64,000 nucleotides of DNA, from positions 434,001-498,000 of the forward strand of contig JADJOF010000003.1 of the NCBI GenBank assembly GCA_016713885.1, read 5' to 3'. Position numbers and translations under genes: made by a program. The first letter of the stretch is position 1, and each line of letters opens with the position of its first letter. The DNA comes from Bdellovibrionales bacterium (GTDB lineage: Bacteria > Bdellovibrionota > Bdellovibrionia > Bdellovibrionales > JAMPXM01). This document shows positions 46,203 through 55,522 of this stretch, piece by piece. The notes under the pieces are model-generated. The model searched no databases, had not been told where the DNA came from, and saw only the letters and a program-made list of their open reading frames with translations.

Positions 46203-47618
46203 GTGTCGACATTTGATCTGGTTATTATTGGTGGTGGTCCTGCGGGGTACACAGGAGCAATTCGCGCAAGTCAGCTGGGCTTGAAGGTGGCGGTTGTTGA
46301 AAAACGCGGAACGCTCGGTGGGACTTGCCTCAATGTCGGCTGTATTCCCTCAAAAGCTTTGCTCGAATCGAGCGAGCACTATGCGATGGCCGCTCACGGC
46401 GACTTTGCTCAGCATGGTGTGAAGATGGCAAAGGTGGAGCTTGATCTCAAGGCCATGATGGATCGTCGGGTGAAGATCGTAAAGGGTCTGACCGATGGCA
46501 TTCAGTTTCTGATGAAAAAGAACAAGGTCACCGTCTTTGATGGCTTAGGTGCACTCAAAGGAAAATCGGGCGAAGGCTTTTCTGTTTCGGTCAAACTCAA
46601 GGACGGGAAAACAGAAGAGCTTATGGGCAAGAAGATCATGCTCGCTACGGGCTCTGTTCCAAGCGAACTGCCGTTTGCGAAGTTTGACGGAAAAAAAGTG
46701 ATCTCGTCGACTGAGGCTTTGGAGCTCGATCAAGTTCCTAAAAAACTTTTGGTCATCGGCGGCGGCGTTATTGGTCTTGAGCTTGGCTCTGTATGGCAGC
46801 GCCTGGGATCTGAGGTTATGGTGATCGAGTACGCTCCGATGATTTGTGGTGCGACAGATCAGGGGATCGCCAAGCAGCTTCTGAAGATTCTTGAAAAGCA
46901 GGGTATGAAATTCTCGCTTTCAACCAAGGTTTCTGCAGTTGAGGCTTCTGGCTCAGGTGTGACGGTGAAGGCCGAAGCCGCGGATGGGGCGAAGGTTGAA
47001 TTCAAAGGTGATCTTGTTTTGGTGGCTGCGGGTCGTAAGCCCTACAGCGAAGGACTTGGGCTTGAGACAGTGGGCCTTAAGGTTGATAACCGCGGCATGA
47101 TGCCAATTGATGATCACTTCCAGACGGCTATTCCGGGAATCTATGCGGTTGGTGACTTGGTTCGCGGTCCGATGCTTGCGCATAAGGCTGAAGAAGAAGG
47201 CGTTGCCGTTGCCGAAATTCTCGCTGGGAAACCAGGGCATGTGAACTACGAGACGGTCCCAAGTGTGATCTACACGTGGCCAGAAGTGGCGAGCGTTGGA
47301 GCAAGCGAAGAACAGCTGAAGACTCAGGGTAAGGCCTATAAAGTCGGAGCCTTTCCGTTTATTGCCAACGGTCGCGCGCGAGCGCTCGGTATGACGGACG
47401 GTCAGGTGAAAATCCTGGCTGATGAAAAGACGGATCGTGTCCTTGGCGTGCACATTATCGGTCCTCGGGCATCCGAGATTATTTCAGAGGCGGTCATGGC
47501 AATGGAGTTCTATGCAAGCAGCGAAGATATTGCTCGTAGCTTCCATGGGCATCCAACGCTTGCGGAGGTTATTCGAGAGGCTGCGCTTGCGGTCGATAAG
47601 CGGGCTCGCCAGGGCTAA
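46203..47618 (+). CDS. lpdA: dihydrolipoyl dehydrogenase (E3)
   Basis: 471 residues from GTG 46203 (AGAGG upstream). FAD-binding GGGPAGYTGAI, redox disulfide in GGTCLNVGCIPSKAL, NAD-binding VIGGGVIGLELGSVW, and active-site His in HGHPTLAEVI are all present. It reoxidises dihydrolipoamide of the 2-oxoglutarate dehydrogenase complex and may also serve pyruvate dehydrogenase or the glycine cleavage system. Last gene of the operon, followed by a bidirectional terminator. Confidence 0.96.
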   Translation: MSTFDLVIIGGGPAGYTGAIRASQLGLKVAVVEKRGTLGGTCLNVGCIPSKALLESSEHYAMAAHGDFAQHGVKMAKVELDLKAMMDRRVKIVKGLTDGIQFLMKKNKVTVFDGLGALKGKSGEGFSVSVKLKDGKTEELMGKKIMLATGSVPSELPFAKFDGKKVISSTEALELDQVPKKLLVIGGGVIGLELGSVWQRLGSEVMVIEYAPMICGATDQGIAKQLLKILEKQGMKFSLSTKVSAVEASGSGVTVKAEAADGAKVEFKGDLVLVAAGRKPYSEGLGLETVGLKVDNRGMMPIDDHFQTAIPGIYAVGDLVRGPMLAHKAEEEGVAVAEILAGKPGHVNYETVPSVIYTWPEVASVGASEEQLKTQGKAYKVGAFPFIANGRARALGMTDGQVKILADEKTDRVLGVHIIGPRASEIISEAVMAMEFYASSEDIARSFHGHPTLAEVIREAALAVDKRARQG

Positions 47619-47626
47619 TAAAAAAA

Positions 47627-47655
47627 AGCCTTCGGATTTCTCCGAAGGCTTTTTT
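47627..47655. terminator. bidirectional terminator between lpdA and the convergent secreted gene
   Basis: Perfect 10-bp arms AGCCTTCGGA and TCCGAAGGCT with loop TTTC, an A7 run on the left and a T run on the right, so it can stop transcription from both sides. Confidence 0.93.
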
Positions 47656-47674
47656 GTTTGGTGGTTAGCGCCGC

Positions 47675-48499
47675 TTAGTGAAGAGTGACGTGCTTGTTTG
47701 AACCGTCGCCGCGAACGAAGAACTGATCGCGACCTTCGAGGTGCTTCAGGATCGAGTCCATCTTCCATTTAACCGTGAGATCAACGCCAGGAACCGGGTT
47801 CTCATAAGTGCCGGTGTTGAGCGTTGTGCCGACGGCGAGTTCACTTGCGAGTTTAAATCCCCACATCACTTCAACAGCAGTCGGGATGATCGTCGCGTTT
47901 GCGAGGAACTGGCCTTTGCCCTTTACGCTTCCGCCATAGTTGTAGGCGACTGTGTAGGTTTGCGAGATCACGGTCATGCCGTAGAGGTTTTTCGCGGTGA
48001 TGGTGTAGCTCTTAGCAAATGGGCCCTGCCATGATTCCATGTCCGTCCACTGAAGGCCTGCCGGCAAAACCGAAACCGTCTGAGTCTGCACGTTGGCAAC
48101 GGGAACGTTGGCTTCGATGAGTTTCCAAAGCTTGGCGCCCAGAGTGACCCAGGTTTTGATGTCGCCGAGATCTTCAATGTTGAGTCCGCTGATTGTATCT
48201 GCAATTCCCGTGTTGTTAACAGGCGGAAGCTCGATGTTGATACCGTTGGCTGTGAGCTCTCGACGAGTGAGAGCTGTCTCTGATTCGTTAACGGTGATCT
48301 CATCGATTGCGAACTGCTTTTCCAGCTCCTGGTCGGTGATGAGGCCTGATGCTCGGAGGTTTTCGATCGCTTCGAGAAACTCGACATCAGCTCGAGTGGT
48401 GAAATGTGCCGTTTGTAAGTCCGCAGCGGCGGCGACATTGTTTGAAGCAACCAATCCCAACACGAATGCGACTAATCCCTGTTTCAGCGCACGGTACAT
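47675..48499 (-). CDS. secreted hypothetical protein, 274 residues
   Basis: Signal peptide MYRALKQGLVAFVLGLVASNNVAAAA. A helical stretch (VEFLEAIENLRASGLITDQ) is followed by a beta-rich C-terminal domain with long strands (KSYTITAKNLYGMTVISQTYTVAYNYGG, VEVMWGFKLASELAVG, GVDLTVKWKMDSILKHLEG), suggesting a lectin- or immunoglobulin-like fold. No Cys in the mature part. Ends at the bidirectional terminator. I do not recognise the family. Confidence 0.68.
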   Translation of the reverse strand: MYRALKQGLVAFVLGLVASNNVAAAADLQTAHFTTRADVEFLEAIENLRASGLITDQELEKQFAIDEITVNESETALTRRELTANGINIELPPVNNTGIADTISGLNIEDLGDIKTWVTLGAKLWKLIEANVPVANVQTQTVSVLPAGLQWTDMESWQGPFAKSYTITAKNLYGMTVISQTYTVAYNYGGSVKGKGQFLANATIIPTAVEVMWGFKLASELAVGTTLNTGTYENPVPGVDLTVKWKMDSILKHLEGRDQFFVRGDGSNKHVTLH

Positions 48500-48647
48500 T
48501 CATCCCCCTTTTGGACCGAGAGCGACGGCCCTCGTTCTTTAGGCAATGAACTCTGAACAGGGTTTTGAAGCAATGGCAGGGTTTGAAGTTGAAAAAAGCA
48601 CTCGGCCGAGAGGCCAGGCCGCGGCGAGTCAAATTGTAATGCTGGCC

Positions 48648-49208
48648 CTATGGAGCTTTGGCCGGCTCTCGAGCAGTCGGTGCTTTCTTCTGCTGAGCCT
48701 GTTTGTCGATGAGCCGCTCGTCTTCGGTTTCTTGATCGATGGCCATCGAGCGGCGTTTATCGCCTTCGGTCTGAATTGAAACCAGAGCCGGTTCGAAGAA
48801 GCGGCGGTCGACGCGATATTGCTTACCGCGGAAAGTGAGTTCGCCTGTTGAGCAAAAGGTGATGGAGTCATCGGGGCGACCTTTGGGCACGACTTTGATT
48901 CGAGCGGTGTCGATGTCGGCGTGGCTTCGAATGGGCTTCATGGTTTTAAGGCGAGCGCGAAGCTCGTCGAGCTTTTTGTGGTCAGAGCAGAAGACAAATT
49001 CGGCATGGTCTTCGATGGGAACGGGCGGAGTGAAGAACTGAGTTGCAGGGTCGATGTAGTACACTTTGTACTGCGGGCATTTGACCGTGTCGCTAGCCGG
49101 CGGCGGAGTCGTCTCGATCTCTTGAGCTTTGGCCAGCGGGCTCATTGCGAAAACAGTGTTTAGGGCCAAGAGAAGGGCTGCACTTTTAAAGGCGTGGAGT
49201 CTGCTCAT
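48648..49208 (-). CDS. secreted hypothetical protein, 186 residues
   Basis: Signal peptide MSRLHAFKSAALLLALNTVFAMSP. Mature domain of about 120 residues with three Cys (TVKCPQYKVYYID, FVFCSDHKK, ITFCSTGELTFRGKQY) and a Lys/Glu/Ala/Pro tail. 149 bp upstream of the 47675 gene on the same strand; could share its transcript. Family not recognised. Confidence 0.62.
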   Translation of the reverse strand: MSRLHAFKSAALLLALNTVFAMSPLAKAQEIETTPPPASDTVKCPQYKVYYIDPATQFFTPPVPIEDHAEFVFCSDHKKLDELRARLKTMKPIRSHADIDTARIKVVPKGRPDDSITFCSTGELTFRGKQYRVDRRFFEPALVSIQTEGDKRRSMAIDQETEDERLIDKQAQQKKAPTAREPAKAP

Positions 49209-49240
49209 GAGCTTAGTCTAACTCAGAACGGGTCTATAAA

Positions 49241-49269
49241 AAAAGAGGAGCGAGAGTCGCTCCTCTTTT
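49241..49269 (-). terminator. terminator after the HiPIP gene
   Basis: 13-bp arms AAAAGAGGAGCGA and TCGCTCCTCTTTT with loop GAG. The A-run on the plus-strand left becomes a T-run for the minus-strand HiPIP transcript; it can work both ways. Confidence 0.9.
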
Positions 49270-49300
49270 TATGTTGGACCATCTGGACGAAGGGCCTGAT

Positions 49301-49657
49301 TTACTTCGCGGCTGGGTTTTTCGCCCAGCTATTGCACCAGCCTTTAGCGGCAACATGTTTTCCCGCGAAGAGTGGGCAGGCTCCTTCTGCTTCTGTCGTG
49401 ACTTTTCCACCGTTGAAAAGGATGCAGTTGCTGCACGACTGACCGGCAGCGTACTTTGGCCATTTCTTCTTATCGACTTTTGAAGCATCTGCTGTGTAGC
49501 CGAGAGTGGTGAAATTCGGATCGTTTGGACCAACCAGAGGGAGTTTTCCAGCCTGAGCCTGAGCAGTTGCCGGACGGAACGTGAGGGTTCCGAAGGCGGC
49601 AGCGCCAACGAGAGAAAGAGATGAGAATTTCAAGAAGTCGCGACGTGATGTACTCAT
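49301..49657 (-). CDS. high-potential iron-sulfur protein (HiPIP), Tat-exported
   Basis: 118 residues. Twin-arginine leader SRRDFLKFSSLSLVGAAAFG marks folded export to the periplasm. The four [4Fe-4S] Cys are in the HiPIP order: QSCSNCILF, GACPLFAG and GWCNSW, with the usual YTADASKVDKKKWPKYAAGQ before them. HiPIPs carry electrons to reaction centres, oxidases or reductases; no partner is in view. Monocistronic, with a terminator 32 bp after the stop. Confidence 0.92.
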   Translation of the reverse strand: MSTSRRDFLKFSSLSLVGAAAFGTLTFRPATAQAQAGKLPLVGPNDPNFTTLGYTADASKVDKKKWPKYAAGQSCSNCILFNGGKVTTEAEGACPLFAGKHVAAKGWCNSWAKNPAAK

Positions 49658-49782
49658 TGTAGACCTACCTGTTTTTCAACTCGCGTTAAGCCGCGAGTTC
49701 GAAGTTTGTTCACCCCGCTACTATCAACTGGTTTTCAATTGCTGTCACGTGGAAGGTCGCGGGATTCAAGTCGGACTCGACG

Positions 49783-50460
49783 ATGAGATTGGAATTGACC
49801 AAGGACTCAGCCGCTGTTGCTATTAAAGCCGTGGGTGCTTTCTTTTTTGTTTCTCTGACGACTCTACTGACGATTGTGAATCCGCTTGGGGCATTAGGTC
49901 CCTTTCTCGCCATGACGCATAATGAGGCCTCGGAGTGGAGAACGCGGACGGCACTTTGCGCTGCCTTTGTTTCAAGTGGGATTCTGGTTGGCTGTGCGAG
50001 CCTAGGTGCCTTTATTTTTAAGTTTTATGGGATTACACTTCCTGCGCTCAAGGTGGCCGGAGGCGTGCTCCTGTTTTTCGTAGCCCTGGATATGATCAAC
50101 GCCAGGACGTCGCGCAGTCGATCGACCAAGGATGAGGAGCATGAGGGCGCGGCGAAAGAAGATGTCGCGGTGTTTCCGATTGCGATGCCTCTGCTCTCGG
50201 GACCGGGTGCGATTGTGTCGGTCTTTATGTTGGCCGATCAATCCGATGGCGCTCTTAAAAATATTGCGCTGTATGGTGCGATTGGGATCGTCGGTGTTGC
50301 GTCGTATTGGACTCTGAAAGAGGCCCCGCGAATCACCGATCGCATCGGTCACATCGGGATGAATATCGTGGCTCGTCTCATGGGCCTTGTGCTTGCCACG
50401 ATGGCGTTTCAGTTCATTATCGACGGTCTTTCAGTGGCTTTGCCGGGGCTTGCGCGCTAA
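49783..50460 (+). CDS. MarC/UPF0056 family membrane protein
   Basis: 225 residues with six predicted membrane segments, the first holding the family motif TLLTIVNPLGALGPFLAMT and the centre IAMPLLSGPGAIVSVFML. Lys/Asp/Glu-rich cytoplasmic loop near residues 108-128. MarC proteins are inner-membrane proteins whose function is not established despite an old link to the mar locus. Its stop codon overlaps that of the convergent HNH gene. Confidence 0.9.
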   Translation: MRLELTKDSAAVAIKAVGAFFFVSLTTLLTIVNPLGALGPFLAMTHNEASEWRTRTALCAAFVSSGILVGCASLGAFIFKFYGITLPALKVAGGVLLFFVALDMINARTSRSRSTKDEEHEGAAKEDVAVFPIAMPLLSGPGAIVSVFMLADQSDGALKNIALYGAIGIVGVASYWTLKEAPRITDRIGHIGMNIVARLMGLVLATMAFQFIIDGLSVALPGLAR

Positions 50461-51095
50461 CCGGTGAGATCGTCTCGATCCAGTAGATCGTCCATCATGC
50501 TGAGTTCGACATCATCAAGAAGGCCGTCGCCGGTGGCACTGAGGTAGGGCCTCCAAAGTTCAGGAATTGAATCAGGTCGCAGGGTGCGTTCCAGTGGTGG
50601 TAGCCAGTTGGGGACCTTGGGCTCAGAGAGCAGCGGCATTCCGGCAGCGAGCGGTGTGCGATTGGCTTTACGATGATTGCAGCTGCGGCAAGCGGTGACC
50701 ATATTGGTCCAATCTTTTCGACCGCGCTTACTGGCTGGAACGACGTGATCCAGCGTGAGCTCTTTTGAAGAATGCGATTTTCCGCAGTACTGGCACTTGT
50801 AGTCGTCACGACGGTAAACATTTTCACGACAGAATTTGACTCGGCTGAGGCGGCGCTGATTGACGTAACGTTTAAGTCTTAAAACGGCAGGAATTTGAAA
50901 CTCGTCGCGGGCGGACCGTGCAACCGCGCTGTGATACTCAAGAACTTCGACCTTGTTTTGAAACCAGAGAAGGAGAGCGCGTTGCCAGCTGACAAGTTTG
51001 ACTGGCTGATAGCTCGAGTTGAGGATAAGAGCTCGAAAAACCGTGAGTCGCGAACGACTCGGGACCGATCGTGCTGGGCTGGGGTTGAAGACCAC
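50457..51095 (-). CDS. HNH endonuclease-domain protein
   Basis: 212 residues. The C-terminal half is a classic HNH nuclease: zinc knuckle CQYCGKSHSSKELTLDHVVP, then RGGRKDWTN-like SKRGRKDWTNMVTACRSCNH with the second Cys pair. The N-terminal half (RALILNSSYQPVKLVSWQRA) matches the very common stand-alone bacterial HNH proteins found widely in non-mobile contexts, so this need not be a homing or defence nuclease. The actual substrate is unknown. TAG overlaps the stop of marC. Confidence 0.88.
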   Translation of the reverse strand: MVFNPSPARSVPSRSRLTVFRALILNSSYQPVKLVSWQRALLLWFQNKVEVLEYHSAVARSARDEFQIPAVLRLKRYVNQRRLSRVKFCRENVYRRDDYKCQYCGKSHSSKELTLDHVVPASKRGRKDWTNMVTACRSCNHRKANRTPLAAGMPLLSEPKVPNWLPPLERTLRPDSIPELWRPYLSATGDGLLDDVELSMMDDLLDRDDLTG

Positions 51096-51356
51096 ACCTC
51101 CATAGCAAACAGACCAAGGAACCTTCTTTCATCATCCCAAAACGGTGCGATTTTGCAAGTTTTCGCTTGGCGAAGGGTGAGGATCGGTCCGTTTTGAGAA
51201 TATCGCACGCCTGCGACCGAGACTTTTACACGCTAGGCCGGTGGTGCTTGGCGCCAAACACTACAAAGTGTCGAAGTCGACTGGACCATCGTGGGGCCAA
51301 GGCATAGAGGAGAGGCCGTTGAATTGAGTATCCAAAATAGAAAGAGGAGAGAAAAA

Positions 51357-51956
51357 ATGAAGAATAGCTTTCTTGTGCTTTGCGCGGGGCTCATTCTGGC
51401 GGCTGTTCCGCAGGCCTCGTTTGCAGAATCAATGACGTGTCCCTTTGTGGTCTACGGTGCCGATGCCGCTGAAGGATTAACGGAGCTTCAGAGCACTTGG
51501 TTGAAGACCAGTACGAACGCAGACGGGTCGGCTCTTGAGGGTGAAGTTCAGTTGGGTGAGTACACCGTATTTACGCACTTTCTCCGCGATGAATACATGG
51601 ATCTCTATGACGCCTATTTTGGCATTATGGATACGAAGAGCCAGAAACGCCTGGGCTTGTTCTCGGTTCTCTTGAAGTACGACGGTGCCTATAAAGATGG
51701 AAGCCCCGATGCACCGGCTGATGCCGAGAGTTTTGTTTTTATCAGCGGCTCAGTGGTTTCGCACACGCCAGCTCGTTTTGTGATGTTGGAAGGTGCTTAC
51801 CAGAAGCTGAAGCCACTTGGCTGGACGGCAGGTGTTTTTGATATGGCAGGACCTGAGTTGACGGATCTTGTGACGGATGCCGTTGCAAAGGGCATTTTGG
51901 CGCACGGCGAGCCGGTTATAGCGGGTACGGCGTTTGGTTGTTACCGCGCAAAATAG
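51357..51956 (+). CDS. secreted hypothetical protein, 199 residues
   Basis: ATG 51357 with AAAGAGGAGA 5 bp upstream; signal peptide MKNSFLVLCAGLILAAVPQA. The mature domain alternates strands (LEGEVQLGEYTVFTHFLRDE, RLGLFSVLLKYDG, SFVFISGSVVSHTP, RFVMLEGAYQKLKPLG) with two Cys (TCPFV, AFGCYRAK) at its ends, likely one disulfide. Monocistronic. Family not recognised. Confidence 0.72.
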   Translation: MKNSFLVLCAGLILAAVPQASFAESMTCPFVVYGADAAEGLTELQSTWLKTSTNADGSALEGEVQLGEYTVFTHFLRDEYMDLYDAYFGIMDTKSQKRLGLFSVLLKYDGAYKDGSPDAPADAESFVFISGSVVSHTPARFVMLEGAYQKLKPLGWTAGVFDMAGPELTDLVTDAVAKGILAHGEPVIAGTAFGCYRAK

Positions 51957-51978
51957 TGATAAGTCGTAGACTCCGGCT

Positions 51979-53911
51979 GTGGAGTGGGGATACGCTTGGA
52001 GCTGCTTGGCATCACCACTGGATAGTCAGTCTGACTCGCATTTGAATTCGCATTCAAAACAGCCGCTCGCTGCTCTGGCGCTTGCGGCTCTTGGAATTGT
52101 TTACGGCGACATCGGAACAAGTCCGCTCTACGCACTTCGCGAATGTTTTCATGGCCCACATGCAATGACATTGACCCCAGATCGAGTGATGGGCGTTCTC
52201 TCGCTGATCTTGTGGGCATTAATCATTACCATCAGCATCAAGTACATGGTCTTTGTTCTGCGAGCCGACAACCGCGGTGAGGGTGGTATTCTTGCGCTTA
52301 CGGCCTTGGCGTGCCCGGCGCGTCTGCGTGATCGTCGTTGGCTTTTGTTTGGTGTTGGGATTTTTGGAGCGGCACTTCTGTATGGTGACGGCATTATTAC
52401 TCCGGCCATTTCAGTTCTTTCGGCTGTTGAGGGTTTAGCGATTGCGACTCCGGCACTGGGAAGCTTTGTTGTTCCGGTGACCGTTGCGATTCTGGTTGTG
52501 CTTTTTCTTCAGCAGCGCCACGGGACTGGGAAGATTGGTGCTGTTTTTGGGCCGATCATTTTGCTCTGGTTTACAGCGCTCGGCGTGCTTGGTGTGAAGG
52601 GCATTTTGGCCAATCCCTCAATTTTGGCGGCAATTAATCCGGTTTACGCCTTTGATTTCTTTCTTGCTCATGGCCATGAAGCGTTCGTCGCAATGGGTTC
52701 GGTGTTTCTTGTGGCGACTGGAGGAGAGGCTCTGTATGCGGACATGGGGCACTTCGGCAAGAGACCGATTCGTTGGGCTTGGTTCGCGGTTGCACTTCCG
52801 GGCTTGGTTTTAAATTATTTTGGGCAGGGTGCGCTTTTGCTTTCAAATGCGGAGGCGGCAGCGAATCCATTTTTCTTGCTGGCTCCCAACTGGGCGATTA
52901 TTCCGCTCGTTGTTTTGGCGACGGCCGCGACGACAATCGCAAGTCAGGCTTTGATATCAGGTGTGTTTTCACTGACGAAGCAGGCGATTCAGCTTGGCCT
53001 TTGTCCACGTTTACAGATCGTTCACACTTCGAGTCGTGAGATCGGACAGATCTATCTGCCGCAAGTGAACTACGCACTGTTGTTGGGGACCTTGTATCTT
53101 GTGCTGACGTTTAAGACGTCATCGAACCTGGCCGCTGCCTATGGAATTAGTGTCTCGGCGACAATGGTGATCACGACGATCTTGGCTTATCTTGTGGCGC
53201 GGAAAGTTTGGAAGTGGAGCTTGCCGCTAGCAGCTGCGATTTTTGGCTTCTTCTTTGTTATCGACTTTATTTTCCCTTTCTGCGAATTCGATGAAGATTG
53301 CGCAAGGGGGCTGGGTCCCGCTCTCGATCGGTCTTGGCATGTTGCTCTTGATGACGACGTGGCGTCAGGGGCGCAAAATCTTAGGTCTTCGAATGCGCGC
53401 AAGCCAACCGCCACTGCGTGAGTACTTGGCGCAGATTGATGAACGCAAAGTGGTTCGCGTGCCGGGGGTTGCCGTGTTTATGGTGGGTGACCCTGAGACG
53501 ACGCCGCCAGCGATGGTACATAATGTGAAGCACAATAAAGTGCTGCACGAGAAAGTTATTGTGCTGACGATTTTGACCGAAGAGATCCCAACGGTTGAGA
53601 AGAGCAGGCGACTTAAAACCGAGATCATTCGCGATCGCTTCTATCGGGTTGAAGCGCACTACGGCTTTATGGAAACTCCAGATGTTATCGCGTTGATGGG
53701 CCTGATCAAAGAGACCGGCTTGAATTTTGAGATTTCCGAGATCACCTTCTTTGTCGGACGAGAAACTCTTGTCGCGAGCGAGCGGCCGGGAATGGCCATC
53801 TGGCGTGAGCATCTATTTGCGTTTATGGCGAAGAACGCGCATCGCGCGACACAGTTCTTCAATATCCCTGCGGATCAGGTTATTGAAGTGGGGATGCAGG
53901 TCGAACTCTGA
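51979..53911 (+). CDS. kup: Kup-family potassium transporter, one frameshift
   Basis: Reconstructed at about 644 residues, the normal Kup length. GTG start at 51979 is uncertain (TTG 52006 is an alternative). The N-terminal signature ALGIVYGDIGTSPLYALREC is unmistakable, followed by about twelve membrane helices (GEALYADMGHFGKRPIRWAW, SQALISGVFSLTKQAIQLG) and a cytoplasmic C-terminal domain (VPGVAVFMVGDPETTPPAMV). The frame breaks in the last helices: removing one C from the C3 run at 53274-53276 rejoins FVIDFIF to SANSMKIAQGGW. Inner-membrane K+ uptake by proton symport. Overlaps the rhomboid gene by 1 bp. Confidence 0.88.
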
Positions 53912-54582
53912 TGAGGCTTGTGCGGAATTGGCTATCGGCGAAACCGTCGCCGCAGTCGACAACAGTAGCGTTGGCTGTTGCGTTGGTTCTCATATTTATC
54001 GCCCAAGCGGCCTGGTTCTGGCCGAACTTTGCTGAGCAGCTCCCGGTGTCGGGCCATGCGGTTTTTGTCGATGGCGAATGGTGGAGGCTTTGGACTGCTT
54101 GTTTTGCTCATGCAGACCTCGGACACTTGCTGAGTAATCTTTTGTTCCTCGTCATCTTTGGTCGGTTCGTCGGCGGTCATTTCGGCTGGATTGCATTTCC
54201 AGTTTTGCCGTTCATTCTTGGGGGACTGGCCAATCTCTCGGTCCTGCGAACTTATCCGGACGATGTCTCGATTCTTGGCGCCTCGGGAGTTGTGAATGTC
54301 GTCGGTGGGATGTGGCTCGCGCTGTTTTATATGCTCAGTCGACAGTATCGACAGTCTGGTCGTCTGCTGCGAGCGTTTGGAGTAGGTCTGCTGCTATTTG
54401 CGCCACAAGAGTTTCGCCCGAACGTTGCTGAAAAGGTGCATCTTGCGGGTCTTGTGATCGGTCTCGGCGCTGGCCTAATTTGGTTTCTCGCGCAGCGAAA
54501 AACTTTCCGTGCAGCGGAGGTATGGGAAGCTGAACCTGTTATTTTGGATGAAATTGAAACACCTGGTCAGCTCAATGAGTAA
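53911..54582 (+). CDS. rhomboid-family intramembrane serine protease
   Basis: 223 residues, about six membrane helices. Catalytic Ser in LGASGVVNVVGG (GxSG) and His in KVHLAGLVIGLGAG form the rhomboid dyad; the oxyanion-side motif HADLGHLLSNLLFL is also present, as is the WR motif in the loop before it (EWWRLWTACF). It cleaves membrane-spanning substrates within the bilayer. Starts at the stop of kup and may be co-transcribed; substrate unknown. Confidence 0.9.
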   Translation: MRLVRNWLSAKPSPQSTTVALAVALVLIFIAQAAWFWPNFAEQLPVSGHAVFVDGEWWRLWTACFAHADLGHLLSNLLFLVIFGRFVGGHFGWIAFPVLPFILGGLANLSVLRTYPDDVSILGASGVVNVVGGMWLALFYMLSRQYRQSGRLLRAFGVGLLLFAPQEFRPNVAEKVHLAGLVIGLGAGLIWFLAQRKTFRAAEVWEAEPVILDEIETPGQLNE

Positions 54583-54673
54583 TCTTGGCTCAATCCGGCA
54601 CGCGCACTATTAAGTGTGCTTTAACTTCGCGTAGAGGCTCCTGTTTTGGTCCATCAGTTCCGAAAAAGAAGCC

Positions 54674-55501
54674 ATGCAATTCATTGTCGAAGAAAAAGAT
54701 GGCGTTCAGGTGATATTTGCCTCGGGGGTATTGGACCCCAAGGACAGTTCGGTGCTCGATGCACAGGTTAAGACTTGGCTGGTCTCGCCGGCGATGGTCC
54801 ACGTTATGGACTGCAAACAAGTCACCGATGTGAGAGCGACGTTTTATCGGCACTTGGTTCTGTATAACCAGCAGTTGAAAAGTTACGGGAAGCATCTATT
54901 CTTCATGAATATCAACCCCAAGTTCGTCACTCAGATGCGGGCCGATGGATTGGTTTCAGTTGTTGTCACAGTTCAGTCGTTGGAGGAGGCAAAGAAGCGA
55001 TCGGCCCCTTCGCGGCCAGTTGTCGATGTCGAATTTATCAATCCGTTTATCTTGGCAACGCGTAAGGTTCTTGAGATGCAAGCGCAGACGCCGCTCAATC
55101 CTGGGAAGGCCTATCTGCGTAAGCCTGAAGAGCGGATTCCGATGGAGATTGCTGGTGTCATCGGCATTCAATGCGCCGATTTTACGGGGACGATTTCGAT
55201 TTGTTTTCGCGCCGAAGTCTTCTTAAGAATCTACGAGAATATGGTCGGCGAAAAGCATGAACAGATTTCGTCTGAACTTGAGGACGCAGCCGGTGAGCTT
55301 TTGAATATCATTTTTGGCCAAGCCAAGACGGTACTCAATGATACTCGCGGCTATAATTTAGAAAAGAGTATTCCAACCATTCTTGTTGGCGATAAACTGA
55401 AGTTGCATCATCAGAGTCGGAACCCATCGATTGTGATTCCATTTGAGAGTTCAGCCGGAGCGTTTCACTTGGAGATTCTGATTGATAAGGCCGGCGGATA
55501 A
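54674..55501 (+). CDS. STAS-like domain fused to CheX/CheC-type phosphatase domain
   Basis: 275 residues. N-terminal 100: an anti-sigma-antagonist/STAS-like fold (VQVIFASGVLDPKDSSVLDA; MVHVMDCKQVTDVRATFYRHL). C-terminal 155: a CheX domain with the phosphatase signature ELEDAAGELLNIIFGQAK, whose Glu and Asn dephosphorylate CheY-P. Such a fusion is not the usual stand-alone CheX. 21 bp before a cheY-like gene, its probable substrate. Confidence 0.82.
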   Translation: MQFIVEEKDGVQVIFASGVLDPKDSSVLDAQVKTWLVSPAMVHVMDCKQVTDVRATFYRHLVLYNQQLKSYGKHLFFMNINPKFVTQMRADGLVSVVVTVQSLEEAKKRSAPSRPVVDVEFINPFILATRKVLEMQAQTPLNPGKAYLRKPEERIPMEIAGVIGIQCADFTGTISICFRAEVFLRIYENMVGEKHEQISSELEDAAGELLNIIFGQAKTVLNDTRGYNLEKSIPTILVGDKLKLHHQSRNPSIVIPFESSAGAFHLEILIDKAGG

Positions 55502-55522
55502 CAGCATTGAGGAGGAGCAGCC

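Noticed and set aside
50457..51095. HNH gene as a homing endonuclease or defence nuclease
   Set aside because: Matches the common stand-alone housekeeping-type HNH proteins; no intron, methylase or mobile neighbours.
54602..54619. Hairpin before the STAS-CheX gene as a terminator
   Set aside because: Seven-bp imperfect arms and no T tract.
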